From: Candidatus Margulisiibacteriota bacterium
GTDB taxonomy: Bacteria; Margulisbacteria; WOR-1; O2-12-FULL-45-9; XYB2-FULL-48-7
Direction of reading: 5' to 3'
Assembly (NCBI GenBank): GCA_028717325.1
Contig: JAQUOB010000006.1
Location: 1-19,720 of the forward strand
DNA length: 19,720 bases
Position 1 is the first letter of the stretch, and each line of letters starts with the position of its first letter. The notes under the pieces are model-generated. The model did not search any database and was not told where the DNA came from. It saw only the letters and a program-made list of their open reading frames with translations. Below, piece after piece: positions 16,294 through 19,720 of this stretch. A program made the position numbers and the translations under genes.

Positions 16294-16338
16294 GTTGTTC
16301 TCCCATAATATTATCGACAGAAATCAGTCGGAATTTCG

Positions 16339-17799
16339 TTATTTGTTCTCCCAGGTTGACCACCAGGTTTTGATTGCGACGAGTAATTTCTTTTTGACAT
16401 CAGAAGATTCCAGGCACTTAAGAATGATATCCATTCGCGTCTCCGGGTCGCTAATGGCCGGTTCAAGCAGGTTGATCTCGGTGATGACCGGCTTGGTGTC
16501 TTTCAGCGCTAAGCCGGACCAGCCGAAGTACAAGAAAACATTGCTGATAACTTCTTTTGGTTCGGGGCAGGTTTCGCTGGTCCGATTGGACAATTTGGAA
16601 CAGAAACTTTCTTCCCTGACCAACAGGCCGAGCGATTCTTTAAAATCGGGCAGGGCGTTGACCTTATTCCAGTCGACAAATTTATCGAAGTTGGCGGCCG
16701 CTTCCGCGCGTGAGTGAGAAGCGACTATCGCGATGTGGAGCAGATTAACAAAAGCATCGAGACCGAGATCAAGGAAACCGCCGTTCTTTTGAGTGGCTTC
16801 GGGGGAATCCAGCACAGCCCTGAACTTTTTGACCGCCGGGCTAAAATCGCGGGCTTCGGCCGGTTTTTTCAGCTCTTTCAGCGCCAGCAAGCGGGCGGCA
16901 AAGATCTCGGATTGCAGGGCGTCGTGGCGCAGGTCTTTGCGGTTTAAACCATAGGCCAAAAGGTACTGGACCGGCCGGTTGCCTTCGGACTCCGCCCAGA
17001 GGCGGCTCTCATCGGCGGCGCGGATACCGGCATCGAGATCGGCATTGGGCTGGAAATAGGCCAGATCGCTTTTCAGTAGCCGCAACCGGTTAACGTAACC
17101 CTGGGCGGAGATCGAATTGGAACGCTGGGCATCGACCATCCGGGGATCGGCGAGCTCTTTTTCTATTTCCCGGCTTAGCAGGACGGCCGCGCCCGGATCA
17201 AGAATGTTGAGGATTTGCAGACGGGTCAGTTTGAGCTCAAAATAACCTTCGACCGGGAAGATGGTTTCGGAACCAAGGTTTTTAAAGGCGCCCGGGTTGG
17301 TGTCAAAACCGACCGAGATATCTTTATTGGCCAGAGCGGCGTTCAGGAGGGTTTCCGCCTGTTTCAGGTAGGCGCCTTCTTCCGTCAGATAAAAGAGATA
17401 AATCCCCTTGCGGGCCGCCTCGAGCAGCAGCCAGTTGTCGGTTTGGGAATTAGCGTGGCGGGAGGCGGTGATCAGGCCGTGCCGTGCGGTGGCGGCCGGG
17501 CCGTTCCCGGCCTCGGGGCTCGGGGTTTCCACCAGGCCCAGATCGGCATTGGTCTTGACGATATTTTCTCTGACGCTCTTTTGGCGGAAGGCCTCGTGTA
17601 TCTTCAGGTTTTCATCGATGATGCAGAGATGGAAATCGCGGGGCGCCAGATTTTTCTCCGCGCAAAGCTCCTTGGGCGGCTTTTTATCGCTGGACGGCGC
17701 AAAATAGACGTAGCCGCCATAGGCCGCGCCTACGGCGAAAGTGATCGGCCAGGCCCACTTTTTCACGAATCGAGTTAAACTCCCTATCTTGCCGGTCAT
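16339..17799 (-). CDS. Single-pass membrane-anchored helical protein, unknown function
   Basis: This 486-residue protein has a short basic N-terminus, one membrane segment (about residues 14-33, WAWPITFAVGAAYGGYVYF) and a large, mainly helical soluble domain that should face the periplasm. Cysteines occur in pairs: C46 and C59 near the anchor, and two more in FCSKLSNRTSETCPE, which would suit disulfides outside the cytoplasm. Mid-protein helices such as LLLEAARKGIYLFYL and EIFAARLLALKELKK are TPR-like but not clear enough to count. ATG 17799 overlaps the upstream gene's stop as ATGA, so the two are translationally coupled. The position right after the putative synthase is where BcsB stands in cellulose operons, but I see no BcsB-like sequence. 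A role as a periplasmic bridge between synthase and exporter is inference only. Confidence 0.85.
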   Translation of the reverse strand: MTGKIGSLTRFVKKWAWPITFAVGAAYGGYVYFAPSSDKKPPKELCAEKNLAPRDFHLCIIDENLKIHEAFRQKSVRENIVKTNADLGLVETPSPEAGNGPAATARHGLITASRHANSQTDNWLLLEAARKGIYLFYLTEEGAYLKQAETLLNAALANKDISVGFDTNPGAFKNLGSETIFPVEGYFELKLTRLQILNILDPGAAVLLSREIEKELADPRMVDAQRSNSISAQGYVNRLRLLKSDLAYFQPNADLDAGIRAADESRLWAESEGNRPVQYLLAYGLNRKDLRHDALQSEIFAARLLALKELKKPAEARDFSPAVKKFRAVLDSPEATQKNGGFLDLGLDAFVNLLHIAIVASHSRAEAAANFDKFVDWNKVNALPDFKESLGLLVREESFCSKLSNRTSETCPEPKEVISNVFLYFGWSGLALKDTKPVITEINLLEPAISDPETRMDIILKCLESSDVKKKLLVAIKTWWSTWENK

Positions 17800-19720
17800 G
17801 CTAATCGCCTCCTTATTGATTCCAATGTTTCTATAAATAATAAGAGCCCGGATCTCCAGCGCGGAGTAAATTGCGGGAAATATTCTTCGATCATCAGCCG
17901 ATTGAGCTCCTGGACCCGGTCATATTGCTGAGCGTCCAGATTGCCGGCCAGGCGGCTATTGCGCGGCATCGACTGAATTTCGTTTTCGGTCAGCTTGGCC
18001 AGGCGGGCGATCTTGGCGCGGCGGAGCACCCCTCTTAGCCAGGCGATGGGATTGGTGCGAAAGCTTTGGTGCGGCGGTTGATTTGTCCCGGACTTAAATT
18101 CTGAATATAAATAAATAATCCTGTTTTTTTCTCCGCAAATCAGATAATTAATGATCTCCATGGGGTTCTTCCCATTTTGTTTGGTCGATCTTAAGATCGC
18201 GGCAAGAGTTTTCTTATCTTTTTCATGGGCCAGTTTTAAGGCGTTTTTTGTTTTATCGGAAACGGGACAGCGGGAGATGTCCTCATCGGTAATAGCCTGC
18301 TTAAAAACAAGCATTGGCGCGGTCGGGTCATTAAATAGATGTGGCAGGAATTGGAAATCCGCGTCGGGAATACTTGCTCTGGCGACCGAGCCGGTGGCCA
18401 GAAGCCGGTTGCCTTTGTTATCAACCAAGCTATTAAGTCTGGCATCTTTCATAATAAGATCTACTAAAACAGGCAGCGGCTGATCAAGCGCGATCAGCGG
18501 AAAACCATTAGCATCAATATAGCCGACTTGTTGCAGGCCGGCCGTGATCGCCGTTTCTCTGTTCTTAAAATCTTTAGCCAGGTCGCTGTCTTTAACCCGG
18601 ACATTATCAAGCAGTTTGGGAAATTGGGCTTGGATGGCGTCACGCAGCCGATAGGAGCTGACGTTTATATCATTGTTGCTGGTGAACTCCTGTTTGCCGA
18701 AAAGCGGCGGCTTGATGCCGAATATTTCCTTGAAAGTATTCCGCCAGGTATCGGCTTGATGACGGGGAATTCCTGTCGGATTCGGTTCCGGCCGACTATA
18801 ATTTTCTTTCTGCTCTTTGTGGTAAATCCTGAATTCATTGAAAATGTTGTAACCCATGAAGAGCGACCAGCCGCCAGCCATGGCCGCGGTGATCAGCGGG
18901 ATGGCAAAGACCGCAAAATGCGGCAGGACGATGAGCGAAACTGCCGCGCCGCCAAACAGCGGGATGTTGCGGCCGGCAAAACGAAGAGCGGCCCGCGCGA
19001 AGCTCTTCTGGTCGGCGTTAGGCAGGAGCCGACTGATCCATCGGTCGGCGAAGCGGGAAAGCCGCCAGCCGGCCAGGATCGGCAGGGCGGCCATGGCCAG
19101 CGGGACGAGACTGACACCAAAAGATATCGCGAGGGCGCCGCCGATGAGCGCCGTGCCGGCCATCGTCGGCAGGACGATCCCGACGAGAAAAGCGGTCCGT
19201 TTGTCGCGCATCGGGATCCGGTTGCCGAGATTACGGTCACTGATCCGGAAACGGCCGACGCCCAGCCGTTCCATGTCGCAGCCGGACTTAAGTGTGGTGT
19301 GCATCGAGATGTTGCCCCAGAAGAGATGTTTGGGCGTCATCGACAGAATGGTCCTCGGCGCTACGCCGACTTTGGCCATCTGGACCGCCCAGAACGGCCA
19401 ACTGAAGACCGTGGTGGCCAGACAGGCGAAGAAAAAGACCGCTCCGGCAACCGGCAACGGGGCGAACATGAGCGAGGCAAAGATCGCTACCATTGAGAAA
19501 GAGATCAGCTTGGCGCCGGAATCAAAATACCAGGTGCCGACGTTAAGCCATTCACGAGCCTCGTTGTACTCAAACATTTTTGCCAGCGGCTGGTTCGGTT
19601 TGATCGATAGTTTGGCCGGCGCCTGCTGGCCACTGGCCGCCGCGACTTTAGCTGCTTTTTGCGAGCGGACCGCCGCCAGGCCGTTCCTGGCATCAATGGT
19701 ATCGAGGCCAGCTCCTTCGC
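17796..19720 (-). CDS. C-terminal part of a large multi-pass membrane protein, possibly a GT2-type glucan synthase
   Basis: The frame is open to the right edge, so the 5' end is missing; 641 residues are visible, beginning EGAGLDTIDARNG. The internal Met at 19577 is not the start. After a charged Ala-rich stretch come about six membrane segments in three pairs (near 23-60, 128-170 and 206-245 counted from that Met). Between the first two pairs lies PKHLFWGNISMHTTLK...FRISDRN, which recalls the F.VT.K segment of cellulose-synthase-like GT2 enzymes; this is only a resemblance, and the catalytic domain would lie outside the window. The last ~340 residues are soluble and unusual. They hold a GYIDANG motif (352-358) and a 51-residue LF.DP module (401-451) also present in the GH26 protein. 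As first visible gene of a hydrolase/exporter operon it is the best candidate for the polymerase. Other multi-pass proteins of glycan export are possible. Confidence 0.85.
   Translation of the reverse strand, partial: EGAGLDTIDARNGLAAVRSQKAAKVAAASGQQAPAKLSIKPNQPLAKMFEYNEAREWLNVGTWYFDSGAKLISFSMVAIFASLMFAPLPVAGAVFFFACLATTVFSWPFWAVQMAKVGVAPRTILSMTPKHLFWGNISMHTTLKSGCDMERLGVGRFRISDRNLGNRIPMRDKRTAFLVGIVLPTMAGTALIGGALAISFGVSLVPLAMAALPILAGWRLSRFADRWISRLLPNADQKSFARAALRFAGRNIPLFGGAAVSLIVLPHFAVFAIPLITAAMAGGWSLFMGYNIFNEFRIYHKEQKENYSRPEPNPTGIPRHQADTWRNTFKEIFGIKPPLFGKQEFTSNNDINVSSYRLRDAIQAQFPKLLDNVRVKDSDLAKDFKNRETAITAGLQQVGYIDANGFPLIALDQPLPVLVDLIMKDARLNSLVDNKGNRLLATGSVARASIPDADFQFLPHLFNDPTAPMLVFKQAITDEDISRCPVSDKTKNALKLAHEKDKKTLAAILRSTKQNGKNPMEIINYLICGEKNRIIYLYSEFKSGTNQPPHQSFRTNPIAWLRGVLRRAKIARLAKLTENEIQSMPRNSRLAGNLDAQQYDRVQELNRLMIEEYFPQFTPRWRSGLLLFIETLESIRRRLA
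17808..17814 (-). promoter_or_regulatory. Strong Shine-Dalgarno inside the upstream gene
   Basis: AAGGAGG lies 8 bases before ATG 17799 and within the last codons of the membrane protein gene. Together with the ATGA overlap it indicates coupled, high-rate re-initiation and fixes the start of the 486-residue protein. Confidence 0.8.
18225..18377 (-). repeat. LF.DP module, copy 3 (membrane protein tail)
   Basis: It opens ASIPDADFQFLPHLFNDP and continues with DEDISR and KTKNALKLA. It aligns without gaps to both copies in the GH26 protein, sharing IP..F....LF.DP, a Leu five residues later, an E-[DI]-I pair and a closing helix. Confidence 0.7.

Noticed and set aside
18528..19496. 322-codon ORF on the plus strand
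   Set aside because: It lies antisense to the membrane protein gene, its product is Arg/Gly/Asp-rich without domains, and it is explained by GC-rich codon use on the opposite strand.

Overview
All seven genes I can support lie on the minus strand, so the cluster reads from right to left. It looks like an exopolysaccharide locus of a diderm (Gram-negative type) bacterium. The evidence is a protein ending in an outer-membrane beta-barrel, a lipoprotein, a multi-pass membrane protein and three glycoside hydrolases. The giant multi-domain proteins and unfamiliar scaffold regions suggest a poorly characterised, perhaps uncultivated lineage. I cannot name the phylum; a Margulisbacteria- or Saganbacteria-like group is only a guess.

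Layout in transcription order. (1) 19720-17796: the 3' part of a large membrane protein that enters from outside the window. It resembles the membrane-embedded C-terminal half of a processive glycosyltransferase and has an unusual cytosolic-looking tail. (2) 17799-16339: a single-pass, mostly helical protein joined to gene 1 by a 4-base ATGA overlap. (3) 16293-11887: a GH26-like hydrolase fused to about 1,150 residues of helical/TPR-like scaffold. (4) 11836-10436: a GH16 licheninase-type lipoprotein with a C-terminal beta domain. (5) 10378-4517: a 1,953-residue protein joining a GH8 enzyme, a long TPR region and a BcsC-like outer-membrane barrel. (6) 4383-2737: a visibly AT-richer gene made almost entirely of fifteen roughly 30-residue ENG..IQGI repeats. 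(7) 2470 to beyond base 1: a large PKD-type surface or adhesion protein, open to the window edge, preceded by a possible 17-codon leader peptide.

Genes 1-5 are tightly spaced (overlap of 4, then gaps of 45, 50 and 57 bases) and are probably one operon. Genes 6 and 7 follow gaps of 133 and 266 bases, each holding a plausible promoter, so they may be separate units. By analogy with bcsA-bcsB-bcsZ-bcsC cellulose operons, gene 1 would make and extrude a beta-glucan, genes 2, 3 and 5 would form an envelope-spanning scaffold, and gene 5 would be the exit pore with its own trimming enzyme. GH8, GH16 and GH26 all contain licheninases, so a mixed-linkage beta-1,3/1,4-glucan is a reasonable guess for the polymer.

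The most novel signals are: the GH8-TPR-barrel and GH26-TPR fusions; a 51-residue ungapped module with IP..F....LF.DP present twice in the GH26 protein and once in the membrane protein tail; a second short motif (..YID.NGIIQP) shared by three of the large proteins; and the lack of a recognisable signal peptide on proteins that should be exported. No tRNA, rRNA, CRISPR array, transposon or convincing terminator was seen, and no gene-free stretch exceeds 300 bases.
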